The notes: generated by a model not told the origin, from the sequence alone. A stretch of DNA of 64,000 nucleotides from Obelidium mucronatum (GCA_025765595.1 JAIVFH010000042.1:1-64000), one strand, 5' to 3'. Positions 11,821-22,825 are shown, numbered from the stretch's first letter. Numbers and translations: made by a program.

Positions 11821-12378
11821 TTAAAGCATCAAAAAGTCTAAATTTAAGTCTTGATCCTGTTTTTGTCTTTTAAGGGCAGTCGGGTTGTAATCGACTCTCA
11901 ACAGTGGATCTACTAAATCTTGCGGAATCTGAAGAGGTTGTGGTATTCTATAGAAAACGGGTTGATTCTGCTCCGACAATGTTTGCAGTGTTTGTGAATG
12001 GTGGCCTGGTTTCATGGGAGGAAGCATTGCCAAGACTTGCAGAATTTGCTTCGAGAGAGCCCTATTTTGTTCTTGCAAGGCTGTTATCTGATGCTGCATA
12101 TTGGCTTGATTGTTGCGCAAGGCTGTGATTTCATCCGAGGGATCCAACGGGCAGGCATTTTCGGTGTGTCTTAGTGGATTGGAATTGGGTGTTGATCCTG
12201 GTAGCACGACTCTGATTTGAGGTGGGAGATATGGCGAAACCGGGCACGATCGAGTGTCCAGAGACCTCTTGCGTTTATTCACGGCGGGTGGAGACGATGG
12301 CGGTGTATTGGCTTGTGCCGACGATTGTGGAATATCTTGAAGGAGACCAAGAGTGGGCTGAGCAGCGATGGTATTCAT
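11821..12378 (-). CDS. Tandem-array protein 4 (unknown function)
   Basis: Single exon of 185 residues with an ATG start at 12378. It has an early basic cluster (NKRKRSLDTR), the hydrophobic-proline element QIRVVLPGS, and a zipper-like coiled coil MQHQITALQEQNRALSKQIL that is strikingly close to the one in array protein 6 (MQAQINRLNEQNRRLLQEIE). It ends LKRQKQDQDLNLDFLML, again basic then acidic and hydrophobic, placed at the extreme C-terminus. No recognised domain. Confidence 0.72.
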   Translation of the reverse strand: MNTIAAQPTLGLLQDIPQSSAQANTPPSSPPAVNKRKRSLDTRSCPVSPYLPPQIRVVLPGSTPNSNPLRHTENACPLDPSDEITALRNNQANMQHQITALQEQNRALSKQILQVLAMLPPMKPGHHSQTLQTLSEQNQPVFYRIPQPLQIPQDLVDPLLRVDYNPTALKRQKQDQDLNLDFLML

Positions 12379-12796
12379 TGTTTTGTGATGACTGATGACT
12401 GATATGTTAGGTGAAATCCATTCCAGGCGGTTTGCCCGGCTTTAAGATGTTTGAACCGCTTCCAGGAAAAAATCTTATTTGTTTCATGACAACCATATAA
12501 AATTTCCATTGATCTCTCGATATAAGTCATCTATAGTGTGCGTGCAGAAAATGTGAAACTATTGGGCAGTAGGAGTTTATTGATTATGGGAGTATCACAT
12601 CAACCGCAAACTTTTATATTAATATCTACAATATTTTATTCTGAGAACGTATCAACCCCGAAAGAAAAAATAACTGGAGAGCGAATACTACAAAAACGGT
12701 AAAACATGGATACCCGGAATCATTACAAAAGGGATTAAATTCAAGAAAGTCTGGGGCTTCACCAAAAAACATTTTTGGTAATCTCTGACGGAGCTT

Positions 12797-13459
12797 TCAA
12801 AAAGCACCATCGAGTGTTTGACGCATTTGGCTGTACAGCTTTTTGGTGATGGGAGCCAAGGACGGTTTTGTCGTTGCTGACAAAGCGGAAATTGAGTCAT
12901 CGAAAAGGAAATCAAGAATAGCCTCATCAGCGTCTCTAGCCCTCTTTGTGCCTCTTTGAAAAGAGTCGGCTGTTACAGGGTATATATCAGTGGAAGCAGG
13001 CGGACTTGGCAATGAGGTGGTTCGTTGATGCTGGGTGGAGGCATAGAAATTTGGTGCTTGGGTCCAATTATTTGAGTGGTAGGATATGGCGTTTTCATTT
13101 TCACACTCGGTGAATGGTTCCCATGAAGAAAGAGCCAATGTGCTTGGAGGAGATGAAGATATTCTGTGTCTGCGTTTGCTGGGTGGAGGCTGCTTAGCCA
13201 TGTTTTCACAAGCCGATGCTATCACTTGAGGGGATACCATAACAATGGGAGGGATCGACGGATGGTTCCAAGACGGTAGACGGACAAGGATCTCTGGAGT
13301 AGTAGATGTGTAGGAAGATTGCTGTTGAAGTGATCTTCGGCGGCGTGAATGTGATGATCGGTACACTGGAATTGCTGAAACTGGTACGTGGATTTGAACT
13401 GGACTCGGCGAGACGGGTAATACGTGTTGGAAGTCGATGCTGCTCTTGCGGGTGTCCAT
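12797..13459 (-). CDS. Tandem-array protein 5 (unknown function)
   Basis: Single exon of 220 residues. The hydrophobic-proline element appears twice (VQIHVPVSAIPVYR and EILVRLPSW), and there are several basic clusters (SRRRRS, SKRRHR). At residues about 172-189 lies KRARDADEAILDFLFDDS, closely parallel to KRPRDDADDVLSELLFDT of array protein 2. The coiled-coil block found in the sisters is not obvious. It lies 418 bp from array protein 4 and 409 bp from array protein 6. Confidence 0.72.
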   Translation of the reverse strand: MDTRKSSIDFQHVLPVSPSPVQIHVPVSAIPVYRSSHSRRRRSLQQQSSYTSTTPEILVRLPSWNHPSIPPIVMVSPQVIASACENMAKQPPPSKRRHRISSSPPSTLALSSWEPFTECENENAISYHSNNWTQAPNFYASTQHQRTTSLPSPPASTDIYPVTADSFQRGTKRARDADEAILDFLFDDSISALSATTKPSLAPITKKLYSQMRQTLDGAF

Positions 13460-13868
13460 ATGTATACGAGTGGTTAAGAATTTTGGGGGTGATTCGGCAA
13501 GAGGGGATTTGATTTAGAATCCTCTTTTTTAAGATTTTTTTTCGCGTGCCACCCGGTCCAGAAGCAGAGCCTTATTTGGGATTTAATCAGTACCACGGTC
13601 TCGTTTAATTTTTCCTATTTTTCGCTTCAAGTGTCTGTTCAAATATAGTTTTACGTTCCGATCCGGAAACTGCAAAAAAAGTCCAAGCACTCGCGCGCTT
13701 ATTAGTGGAAACCGACGTAAGATATACAAAGCCAGCATTTACTTTTCTTTTCGACTCCAAAGGCACAACACATTATAAAACACATTTAAAAAACGAAATA
13801 GGGTAGGGTTAAGCTCAACAATTCAAAATAGAAGGGATGATAGGAGATCCTCTGCTTCCTTCATACGC

Positions 13869-14597
13869 TCAGTCTTTGGCTCCAGCAGGCGAAGGCGATG
13901 TGATGGACAGACCAGAAGCTGAAGGAGATAGAGGGCCTTTGTCGTTGCGCAATGTTTCGATTTCCTGCAGCAGCCTCCTGTTTTGTTCATTCAGCCTATT
14001 TATTTGCGCTTGCATTTTGATAGTTTGCGTTGTGATAAGCGACCATTCGGAAGCAGGGATCTGAATGAATTCAGGTTGTAATTTCGGGGGTGCTTGAGCC
14101 GCGGGTGCTTCAGGCAAGTGGAGTTTTGGAGTTTCTGGCGGAGAAGGAATTGCAGCAGCGGTTGTTGTTGATGAGGAAGACGAAGCACATGAAGGAGACA
14201 AAGACCGGCTTTGCTCTTTCTGAGGGGGGGCTGCTGCTGACATTGATGGTGTTGAAGTGGAGCCAGGTTCACAAGGAGGTGACAGTCTCTGGCGTTTAGT
14301 CTGGCTCTGAGTCTCGCCTGCGGAGTCAGATTCAATGTCCAGTTCGTCTAGAAAAGATGTTTCTGTTCTGAGGGGCGACCCCTTCCGGCCCTCGAGAGAG
14401 TAGTGGTGGTGGTGTTGGGGCAACGTGGTTTCAGAAGGCCGCTTGAAGTGCGGATGCAGCATTAGATGTCGCTGCGGCGCTGGATTTAAAAGCGGATGCT
14501 GAAATGTGAACATCGTGTCGGGGGTTTGATGGTTGGCAGTGGCGTCACTGTTGGGAGTGTGCTCAGAGATGTGGTTGAAAATGAGTTTTTCTGTCAC
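13869..14597 (-). CDS. Tandem-array protein 6 (unknown function)
   Basis: Single exon of 242 residues. The acidic-hydrophobic element SFLDELDIESDS precedes the basic cluster TKRQRLSPP, the reverse order of array proteins 2 and 5. A Ser/Ala/Pro-rich spacer follows, then the zipper-like coiled coil MQAQINRLNEQNRRLLQEIE with Leu/Ile at heptad spacing. It resembles a bZIP zipper but has no preceding basic region of the NxxAAxxCR type, so DNA binding through bZIP is unlikely. Last member of the array. Confidence 0.72.
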   Translation of the reverse strand: MTEKLIFNHISEHTPNSDATANHQTPDTMFTFQHPLLNPAPQRHLMLHPHFKRPSETTLPQHHHHYSLEGRKGSPLRTETSFLDELDIESDSAGETQSQTKRQRLSPPCEPGSTSTPSMSAAAPPQKEQSRSLSPSCASSSSSTTTAAAIPSPPETPKLHLPEAPAAQAPPKLQPEFIQIPASEWSLITTQTIKMQAQINRLNEQNRRLLQEIETLRNDKGPLSPSASGLSITSPSPAGAKD

Positions 14598-14697
14598 CAG
14601 TTAAATTTCATATTTAGAGTATGTGATTCTTATTTATTCTTCATGAGGTACTTCCAGTAAGATATTGCAGCTTAAGAGGTCTTTTTAGTTGTTAGGC

Positions 14698-15373
14698 TTA
14701 CCAGTTGCGTGCGCGCATTCTCTGTAGCAGTCTTTGTTGTACGTCGATCAGCCCATATATCCGCACCCTCATGACTAACATTCGCTCCTTTAAATCCACC
14801 ATCATTTTAAGCTGCTCCAGCCGTGCCTTGTTAATTTCGCCCACGGATGCTCTGCTCAAGCTAGCAGGCGTTTCTATACCACGATTTTCGTTGTTCGTCA
14901 GATCTGTTACCAGGACAGTATTTCTCGAATAGAGTCCTATTCGGCACTTCGGAAAGTTCTGCTATCGCCCCAGAGTCGAACTTATCTGGCATTGAACGAG
15001 CCTCGGTCAAGCGATCTTCTTCGATTTCTTCGGGTTCATCAACAACAGTCTCAAAACTCACAATCGAGTCCCTTCGCGTCGGTACAATAACCGTGATGCT
15101 TCTTATCGCCTCTTCCGTCTTTTCCCTGTTCTCGTGACTAATGGAAGTGGATTCCAACTCAAATAATGTCTCGTCAGAGGCGATTGATGACTTGCGCTCA
15201 TGGGAAGTCGTTTCCTCAATACCAATTGGATTTACGGGTATATTTGGTAGTTTTTTCGCCCTTCGCAAGACCTTTGGAAGGATCGTGATGTCACGCGGCT
15301 CCAGACTATTCCTTGGCTTCTTTCGGGCTGACTTGGGAGGAAGCAATTGTAGTTTCATCGCATCCGAAGTCAC
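14698..15373 (-). CDS. Hypothetical coiled-coil protein
   Basis: The main exon carries Lys/Arg-rich then acidic sequence (RRDSIVSFETVVDEPEEIEE). A 37-nt intron with a CTGAC branch site (donor GTAACA near 14907, acceptor GGTATAG) shifts to the frame ETPASLSRASVGEINKARLE and a predicted helix LEQLKMMVDLKERMLVMRVR, ending ARNW at 14698. Without the intron the frame stops at 14861. The open frame extends upstream to about 15540 without a Met, so the 5' end is uncertain; an in-frame Met at 15373-side (MTSDAMKLQ region) is the conservative choice. No family recognised. Confidence 0.6.
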
Positions 15374-15599
15374 TTCAATAGTTGAAGTTTCGGATATGGA
15401 TGGGAAGATGAATGTGGACTTTCCGATGGAAGTACGCGCTCGAGAGCGTTCGCAGTATTTGCGTTCTTGATTTTTATGGAGCTTCGCCGCTTCAGAGCAG
15501 AAGGCGAGTCGAAGTTGCTCATGAATTTAGGGATTTTTCTTTTGCTTGCGTTCTGGTTTTTGTGTTTTGTTCAGTTTCTCTTCATTCTTTTCATTAATG

Positions 15600-15849
15600 G
15601 CCAAAAATCTAATTTATTGATTTCATTGATGTTTTTTTTTTGAACTTCGGTGTTTCCTTTTTCATTACAAACAAAATAGACAATCAGAGATTAGAGTAAC
15701 GATACATTGTTTTTATTTGCTGAGGCTGGCGTGTGAATTTGGCATTTAATTCCAAAAAAAAGTAATAAAAATACGCTTTTATGGGCTTGATTGATGTAAC
15801 GCTAGCAATACATGGCCCAACTCTACAGTAGATTGAGATGGTTCAATTC
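15600..15849. other. Intergenic, nothing supported
   Basis: AT-rich spacer between two minus-strand genes, probably the 3' flank of the DDT/PHD gene. No gene, repeat or RNA seen. Confidence 0.6.
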
Positions 15850-18177
15850 TTATGGGCACGGGAGCGGCAGGAGTTTTGGATAATCTGTTGATTCAGTTGG
15901 GTTTTCGAGAATATCTTGTGTTTGGATATTCTGAACTTGACCGTCAATCACCGCTGATACTATATCCTCGTTCTTAACACCAAAAATGCGGCGGCATGCG
16001 GAACAAACAAATTCTTGGTTGTCCCATTTGGATACCACTTCTGGACCAGGGTCCTCGACACCAGCTTCTCGTTCAATACAGTAGATATGCTGCCAGACGC
16101 TGCATCGACCACAGGAAATCATCGGAAGACCATCTGTGATTAGATATGATTATTTGGATAAACACATGATACAAAAAAAACCATGCTGCGTTTTACCATC
16201 CCAATTTTTAGCCTTTTTTCCCACAACTGCAACTAAACATCCAAGAGTTTACGACAGCTGCAGCTTTTTTACTTTTTCCACGGCCTCCACGACCGCCTCT
16301 GCCACCACGGATGGGCCTTGGTCTGTCTTCCGGTTTGTCAATACGAGTTCGTTTCACAGGTGATGCAAACTCTGCAATATTGGTTGGATGGTCGTGGACT
16401 TCCTCATTCGAGTTATCATCAATGATGTCCACAGACACGCTCTCGAGGGATTCTCGTATAAGATCTTCAGGAATAGGACTCTCCTCGCCAAACCGCTGCA
16501 TTCTTCTTTTCAGTCTTTCCTGGCGTAATTGGGCGGCGTCTTTTGGCACAGGAGGGCCTGCGGCTGCTCTGGCGCGGGTGGTTCTACGACCAAACTCTTC
16601 CTATTTATTTTTTTTTCAAAAGAAACAGGAAATGAGTTTCCCCATTTAATACCATGATAGTTGCTATACCTCCTGATAGTCTGCACTTATAAGTCCTTGT
16701 TCGATCCACTGTAACCGTTCTTGTTCCATTTGCTCTACTTGACGTGACTCGAGCCGAGAAGAACGTTTTCTCAACAAGTTCTGAGCTTGAATTTCTTCCT
16801 GCCGTCGATGCTCTTCAAGGAGTTGCAGTCGTTTTAGTTCCTGCTCTCCTCTTTCCTGTAAGGAGTTCCATGCTGAGTGGAATCAAACAACGTGTGTCAA
16901 CAAAAGAACACAAACCTCCAAGTTTTCAATCACTTTTACTCCAACGCCTGATGTCAGAGCCTGATACAAATTTTTTTCGTATCGGTGCTTACTGTCCTTA
17001 AACTTTTCGGGGTATGTTTTCCAATCGCTAATGGTGCGGCAGACGAGTTCCCATTTCGGTTTCTTTTTTAAAAGGCGAGCATGTTTGGCAGGTGTAAGAG
17101 GTGGTTTTCCTCGACCCACGGCTTTGGGCAGTTCTTGTGGTAAACTCGCGGGATCGAATTCGCGATATAGCCGATTATCTTTTGGCATGGAGTTATTTTT
17201 TATGATGATGCGAGCAAAACAATAAACCCACCATCAAATAACCAAAAAGTTCCGCCTTCAGTATCCCAGCCAATAGGATCTACTCTCCAGTGCCTGCAAT
17301 CATCCTCATCTTTGGCGACGGATCGAAAGCGTTCTGGTAAATCAAACTGCCATTCGGATATCCTCCGGAGAATCCGCACCTTTGATGTTAATGAATCAAA
17401 TAGTGTTAAAATAATAAACAAAAAGTAGATACGTCAGTGATGGTTACCTTTTCAATAGGAGATAGGTCTTGATATTCGGTTTCTTGCGGGAACATTGATG
17501 TCCAGTCTTGCTGCCTCTTTTCGCATTCTTTACGAAACCAATGCGGCCAGGATTCAGGACTATAGCAACAAATATATTAGCAGGTGCCATTCGTGAATGT
17601 GGGAGGCAAGTTGATGTGGTCGTTGATTGTGATTGATGCGTATCCAGAAGACACAAAGCGAAACCCGCCATGTATTCTATTCCATTGGAGCCAAGTATTA
17701 CAGGGGATCTGAGCGAACGTATAGTATCCAGAAAAGGTCCGAACGAGTTAGGTGGGTGTTGGGGGAGACGTACGTAACGAATCTGTTGAAGGTCATTATT
17801 CTGAGCATTTTGACATGAAGATTGATGAGTTCAGCAGGCGGCGGAGTCGTAACGAGAGCGTTTTCGAAGGCCTGTGGGTATGAAGTAGGCTAGTTTTAAT
17901 ATTGCAGTTATTCAGCGCAGTGGTTAGCAGCAAACACCTCGGTGGACTCGAACGGATACTCGATCGGGCCCTGGAACATTGTGCAGAACTGCGCCGTAGC
18001 GGCAAACTCCCAGGCGGCCCTGAGCCGGCCGATGTTCCAGTCCTTGCGCCTAGCGGGCTCGTCCGGCGGCGCTTCGTTCGTAAGGGATTCTTCGTCCGAA
18101 GACGCGGCTGCCTCGGACGCGGCGTCGGAAAAGGCGGCAAGCGACGCGCCGATGGGCGACAGCGAACTGTCTGACAT
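15850..18177 (-). CDS. DDT-WHIM-PHD chromatin protein (ISWI-partner type)
   Basis: Multi-exon gene starting at ATG 18177. The first exon plus the next give a DDT domain: RAAWEFAATAQFCTMF, then FESTE spliced to AFENALVTTPPPAELINLHV. A WHIM-type motif follows (HWRVDPIGWDTEGGTFWLFD, then DNRLYREFD). Next come a charged coiled coil (near 16700-16880), a basic RGG-rich stretch (GGRGGRGGRGK) and a C-terminal PHD finger made of FSCSCGKKG, ISCGRCSVWQHIYC and VCSAC. DDT+WHIM proteins bind ISWI remodelling ATPases and PHD fingers read histone tails, so a remodelling-complex subunit (CECR2/RSF1-like order) is inferred. The exons around 17540-17790 are the least certain. Confidence 0.85.
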
Positions 18178-18235
18178 GTTTCTTTTTATTTTATTTATTT
18201 TATTTGTTTTTATTTATTTTTATTTTTGCTTTTGA
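18178..18235. promoter_or_regulatory. 58-bp divergent promoter (DDT/PHD gene and JJJ1)
   Basis: Only 58 bp separate the two start codons. The spacer is almost pure A/T (T-rich on +), while the coding exon on each side is GC-rich. Both transcription starts must lie in or beyond this spacer. Confidence 0.5.
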
Positions 18236-20050
18236 ATGCAGTGCTACTACGAGGCCCTGGGCGTAGAAAGAACGGCTGATGCCGCTGCGCTAAAGAAAGC
18301 ATACAGGACAAAGGTGCGTTGTTTGGATTCAGATGCAGTCAGAGGTCGATTGTAACCAACCAATGAACATCTGCTCCGACGAAGGCTCTCGAATTACACC
18401 CAGACAAGAACCCGCATAGAATAGAAGAAGCAACTCGACTGTTTGCACACGTTCAGAATGCGTATCAGGTTCTCAACGATCCACATGAACGGGCTTGGTT
18501 GGTTACCAGGCAGTGACTTCACCACTCATTGGATGTTAACCAGCTCCGAATAGGTACGATTCACATCGAGAATCGATTCTTCGAGGTCAAGACCCAGATC
18601 CAACAGCGGCCAACCATACTCCCTCGTCTTCCACATCAACTCCAGTCAATACTCTCATGCAGTTCTTTTCTCCGTCATGCTATTCTGGATTCGATGATTC
18701 AAATGTGAAATCCTTCTTTCGTGTATATTCTGCTCTCTTTGAAAAACTCCAGAATGAGGAGCTAGTGGCCGCTGAAACAGACCCGGAATCAATCTTCCAA
18801 ACAGACAAGACCAGTGTTTTTGAATTCCAAGAGTTTGTATTTCTAGGGGATTCAAAGGAGGAATATCCACGGGAATTTTATAATCGGTGGGTGTTTACCT
18901 ATCTATTTTCTTTTTTGGTACCTGACATGACTTTAAATTCGACGTGCATCAAGATTTCTGACGTTTAGCAGTACAAAGTCGTTCAGATGGTATGACAAGT
19001 ACAGACTGAGTGATGCTGAGAACCGCCCTGTTCGACGAGAAATGGAATCCCAAAACCAAAAATTCAGATCAAACGCGAGACGAGAGTACAATGAAACAGT
19101 CAGAGCGCTTGCGAGACATGTCCAGAAGCGGGATCCGCGATATCAACGGCATTTGGAAAACGAAAAATACGCCAGAGACGTGAAAGCTGCTGCGTTGAAG
19201 GAAAAGAAGCGGAAGGAAAAAGAAGAAACGTTGAAGAAAGCAGAGGTGTTTGAAGTTCAGGATTGGGCTAAAGGGCCGGATCTCGTTCTGGATGAGGAGG
19301 ATGAAATTATTGAGCTGAATGAGTTTTATTGCCAAGCCTGTGGGAAGCTCTTTAAATCTGATCGCCAGGTTAGTGCTTTTATTGGGGCCTAATTTCACTG
19401 AATTTCGATTACAGTGGAAAAATCACGAGAATTCAAAGAAACATAAGCAAAATGTTGAGGAGCTTCGTCGCCAGCTACTGGAGGAAGACTCGTTTCTATT
19501 CGGGATCGAAGACGAGGAAAACACTTCAGCAGAACACTTTGAAAAAGAATCTATCCCTGAGCCGCTTGTCATTTCGAGTCAAGGGGGCCTTGATGCACTC
19601 CTTGCAGAGTTGGATCTGTCTGATTGCTCGTCAACGGTCGACAATTTAATTCCTTCACCTGTTTCACCTACGCTCTTGGAAATGGACAAACAGCCTGCCA
19701 ATGCCTTCAACGCGGATGTTGAAGCTCAATCGCTTGACTCAGAAATGGAAGACGCACTCATATTAAACGCTACAAAGAAATCTAAAAAGTTAAAGCAAAA
19801 GGTCAAATTAGCCGGACCTTCTACGAATCTGGAACCTGTACCAGCTTCAAATACCACTATTGATGCTAATCAACCTTCGAAACTGAGTGCAAAGGAAAAA
19901 AAGAAACAGCGAGAAGCTAAAAAAGTGGAAAAGCAGAAATTGGAAAGTACAGTTTGTTCTGTGTGTCAAAAAGGGTTTTCAACGCGGAATCAGTTGTTTG
20001 AGCATTTGGAGGACTCTGGACATGCGGTTCTTCGCAATAAAAAGAGATAA
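18236..20050 (+). CDS. JJJ1: J-domain ribosome-biogenesis factor Jjj1/DNAJC21
   Basis: ATG at 18236 opens a J domain (YYEALGVERTADAAALKKAY, HPD motif in LELHPDKN after an intron starting at 18314, then AYQVLNDPHERA). The next segment, FSPSCYSGFDDSNVKSFFRV and FYNR|STKSFRWYDKYRLSD, followed by a highly charged helix ending KRDPRYQRH, is the Jjj1 signature. Two C2H2 zinc fingers follow, CQACGKLFKSDRQWKNH with SKKH, and CSVCQKGFSTRNQLFEH at the C-terminus. In yeast Jjj1 stimulates Ssa ATPase on cytosolic pre-60S particles to release Arx1. Four to five short introns are evident and all junctions keep frame. Confidence 0.93.
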
Positions 20051-20202
20051 AACTATAAGGAGTATCGTAATTGTAAATTGCAGCTCTGGTGCTGGCTTTT
20101 CTTGAACTTGCTTTATGATCTCCAACTCCAGCTCCAGCTCTTGGAACCAACAGAAATAAATGCAAAACAAAACCTGAAAAGCCACAAGTTAAAGTTCCAA
20201 AA

Positions 20203-20726
20203 ATGACGATCACCAACACAATTCCCCCCCTTGGAAATCCCAGAATTGGCAGACGCGCTTTTCTAGATGGCGTTATCGCGAAAGCTAAGTTCACAGGAAC
20301 GCCCATATTCGAGGCAGGTCCAAGCTTTGGGGGTGGCTTGACCCAGTGTTTCCAGGAGTTCGAATATCTTGGTATTTGTTATGTTGACACACCTGGCCTC
20401 GCCGACCCTGAGCTTGAAGCAAAAGTAACATTTGAATTTAAATTTATATGAGTTCTTACTTTTACTATTGCTGTTTTGAGTACAGGCTGCAAATGAAATC
20501 GAAGTGAGTCTCAAATTGGGCAGAACATTCAAAATAATCTTTTTTGTCAGGTAATCTGACCACCATCACAAGTGTCTTGAATTCTATTGATGTACCACTC
20601 GACTATGGTGTTGTGGTGAATCAAGTTCCAGGACTCGTTATGAATGCCCTGGAAAATCCAGATAGTCGCCATGACCACCTTTTGTCCCATCAACAGACAA
20701 AACCAAAACCTGGTACTGTCACGTGA
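20203..20726 (+). pseudogene. Degenerate AIG1/septin-like P-loop GTPase fragment
   Basis: Opens MTITNTIPPLGNPRIGRRAF, where the P-loop should read GNPGxGKS; the Lys and Ser needed for nucleotide binding are replaced. Then come SFGGGLTQ, the G3-like YVDTPGLAD, an intron (GTAACA...GTACAG) and TFKIIFFV, followed by LDYGVVVNQVP. This follows the order of the large TGxxxxGxGxT-type GTPase family common in zoosporic fungi. After FFV (about 20551) a one-base shift is needed to stay in frame. Lost P-loop residues plus the shift mark it as a pseudogene, though sequencing error at one base cannot be excluded. Confidence 0.55.
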
Positions 20727-21061
20727 CCAGGTATACCTGGTCATGAAACCTGATCTGGTACTTGATTGCCACCCCTAGTCACACGTTGGTTTGAGCTGCA
20801 GCGGTGAGCCGTTGCGACCGTTGCACTTTTGTGTGTTGGCGGACCTTCAACTTCAATCCCAAAGCCTTCAAAACTTGGAAATCGCCACAAACTAATGTTT
20901 TCAAAGAATGCGCCAAACCTGAGCTTGATTGAATTTGCGGTTCGCTTATCTTTGCCAACTTTAGTTTTGGGTGGTGGTGACGAAATTTTTCAATTTATTT
21001 TGTGTGGTCTGAAACTGAGACTACAATACAGGCACCACAGCAGGACACCCCATCAACTTGA

Positions 21062-22575
21062 AATCAAAGCAAAAAACTGTCCGTCTGGACCCTTGGTCTT
21101 TCGTATCGATATCTTGGATGACGAGGCTGGTCATTCTGTCCACCAAGAAGGATTTGGAGCACTCTGACCTGCCGTTGCTCAAGATCTGGCGGCAAGTACT
21201 TCAGACTGGACGCAAGTCTTCCTTCAAAAGTACCGTCTCTATGAGGAAAAAAAGGAAGAAAAACCACCAACCATGTTCAGTGTCATGGTTGGCTCTGTTA
21301 TGCTTCACTGGTGTAATCCTGTTACTTTGAATAGTCGACCGCAATTAAATCGCTCAACTTCTTTTCTTATCCTGTGCAGGTTGATCAGTGGATTTTTGTT
21401 TCTCCTCAGTATTGCATGCAGCTGTGGAATCGCATTGGTGCTGCAGCAAGTTATTGATTTAGTCGCCTTCAAGAGCACAGTTGACGAACTCGCTCCAGGA
21501 CAATGGGACAATGTGCCTCTCGCTGACTATGCCAACAAATTCAGTGGATTCCCCTTAATCACAAAGTCTGCCGTTGCGCTCGGGTTCTTGCTCCTCGGCT
21601 TGAAAGTCGGATCCTCCGTCTTTGGAAGACTCCACGACATGATTATGAAACAAGTCGCTTTCAACGTCCGTACCGTCTTGATCAATGCGATTGTCAAAAA
21701 GTCTTTGACCATCTCTAGCTCCAAAGCAACCGAATTCTCCAAAGGTTATGTTTTGAACTTGGTAAATGTGGACTCGGAGTCTGTTTCGCTTGCGTCCGAG
21801 CAGGTTCACCAACTTTGGGGTCTTCCTGCACAAATTGCTGTGGCAATTGGACTCCTGGCTTACCTTCTCGGTTCTTCCATTGGAGCTGGTGTTGGAGCCT
21901 TGTTTGCTTCGTTTGCCCTTTTGGGTGTTACTGTCCCTCTTCTTATCATTTCATCGCTGCCGAAAATGATTGTTGCCAACGATACTCGTGTCAAACTGAT
22001 TCGTGAAGCACTAGACGGTAAGTTGGTGGGCGGGGGTGCTTGAAACATTATTTAGGGGCAAATTTTTGTTTTTGCTCACAAGCCTCAAATTGACTGACGC
22101 GCTAGGGATTCGACTCATCAAGTTACGTTCTCTGGACACTGAATTCAAGACGAAAATCAACGCCGCGAGACAAGAGCAGCTATATTGGTTGCGTCGATTC
22201 CTGTATGGCATTGTTTCCTTTGTTGTCATTGGACAACTTGCCAACGCTCTCTCTCAAGCTGCCACATTCACCTTGTATGCTGTTTGTCTCAACAAAGTGA
22301 CGGCTGGGCTTATTTTTCCGGCAGCTGCCTTATTTGGAATGGTTGTCACTCCATTGATACAACTTCCCCAAACGTTAAAGTATGTTTTGCTTGTGGCTAC
22401 CAATTCCAAACAGATTCTACTCTAATTTCATTTTACTTTCTTTTTTCAGCTATGTGATCAGCGCAATGGTGTCCTGGAAACGTATCTACAATTTCTTGAT
22501 TGCTCCAGATCGTGACACTATCCCCACAGAAGAATCAGAAAACTTGGCTGTCTCTAATGACAACTCAGGGTAGAG
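21062..22575 (+). pseudogene. Truncated ABCC/MRP-type ABC transporter (first membrane domain only)
   Basis: Reads LDPWSFVSISWMTRLV and KKDLEHSDLP, the N-terminal cytosolic signature of MRP transporters. Then come an intron ending at about 21379 and the first transmembrane domain with SLTISSSKATEFSKGYVLNLVNVDSE and HQLWGLPAQIAVAIGLLAYL. A second intron starts near 22019 and a third near 22380; the frame ends YVISAMVSWKRIYNFLIAP. Both nucleotide-binding domains and the second membrane domain are missing because coding sequence runs into TTAGGG-like repeats at 22567. A one-base shift near 21170 (after HSDLP) is also needed. The gene is dead by truncation. Confidence 0.75.
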
Positions 22576-22680
22576 GTAGAGTTAGGGATAGGGTAGGATT
22601 AGGGTTAGGATTAGGATTAGGATTAGAAGTAGGATTACGGTTAGGAGTAGAGTAGGAGTAGGGGCAGAGTAGGGTTAGGG
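22567..22680 (+). repeat. Degenerate TTAGGG (telomere-like) repeat tract
   Basis: About 114 bp made of TTAGGG, TTAGGA, TAGAGTAGG and similar variants, G-rich strand on +, so the telomere end would point to the right. It begins inside the broken ABC transporter frame and ends directly at the poly(T) of the LINE. Consistent with an old chromosome end or a healed break. Confidence 0.8.
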
Positions 22681-22825
22681 TTTTTTTTTTTTTTTTTTTT
22701 TTTAATGTTAAAGTTTATTGCCTCCGGTAACCCAAGAGGATAACAACCAAAGATGTAAGTTAAAGAAGAAGAAGAAGAAGTAGAAGAAAAGTTAAAGAAA
22801 AAGTCGATAAGAAAATAAAGTCAAC

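Noticed and set aside
13869..14597. bZIP transcription factor
   Set aside because: The zipper-like helix has no adjacent basic DNA-contact region with the invariant Asn and Arg.
20500..20552. GTGAGT...TTTTTTGTCAG intron in the GTPase fragment
   Set aside because: Removing it yields a stop at once, and the segment itself encodes the family's conserved FKIIFFV strand.
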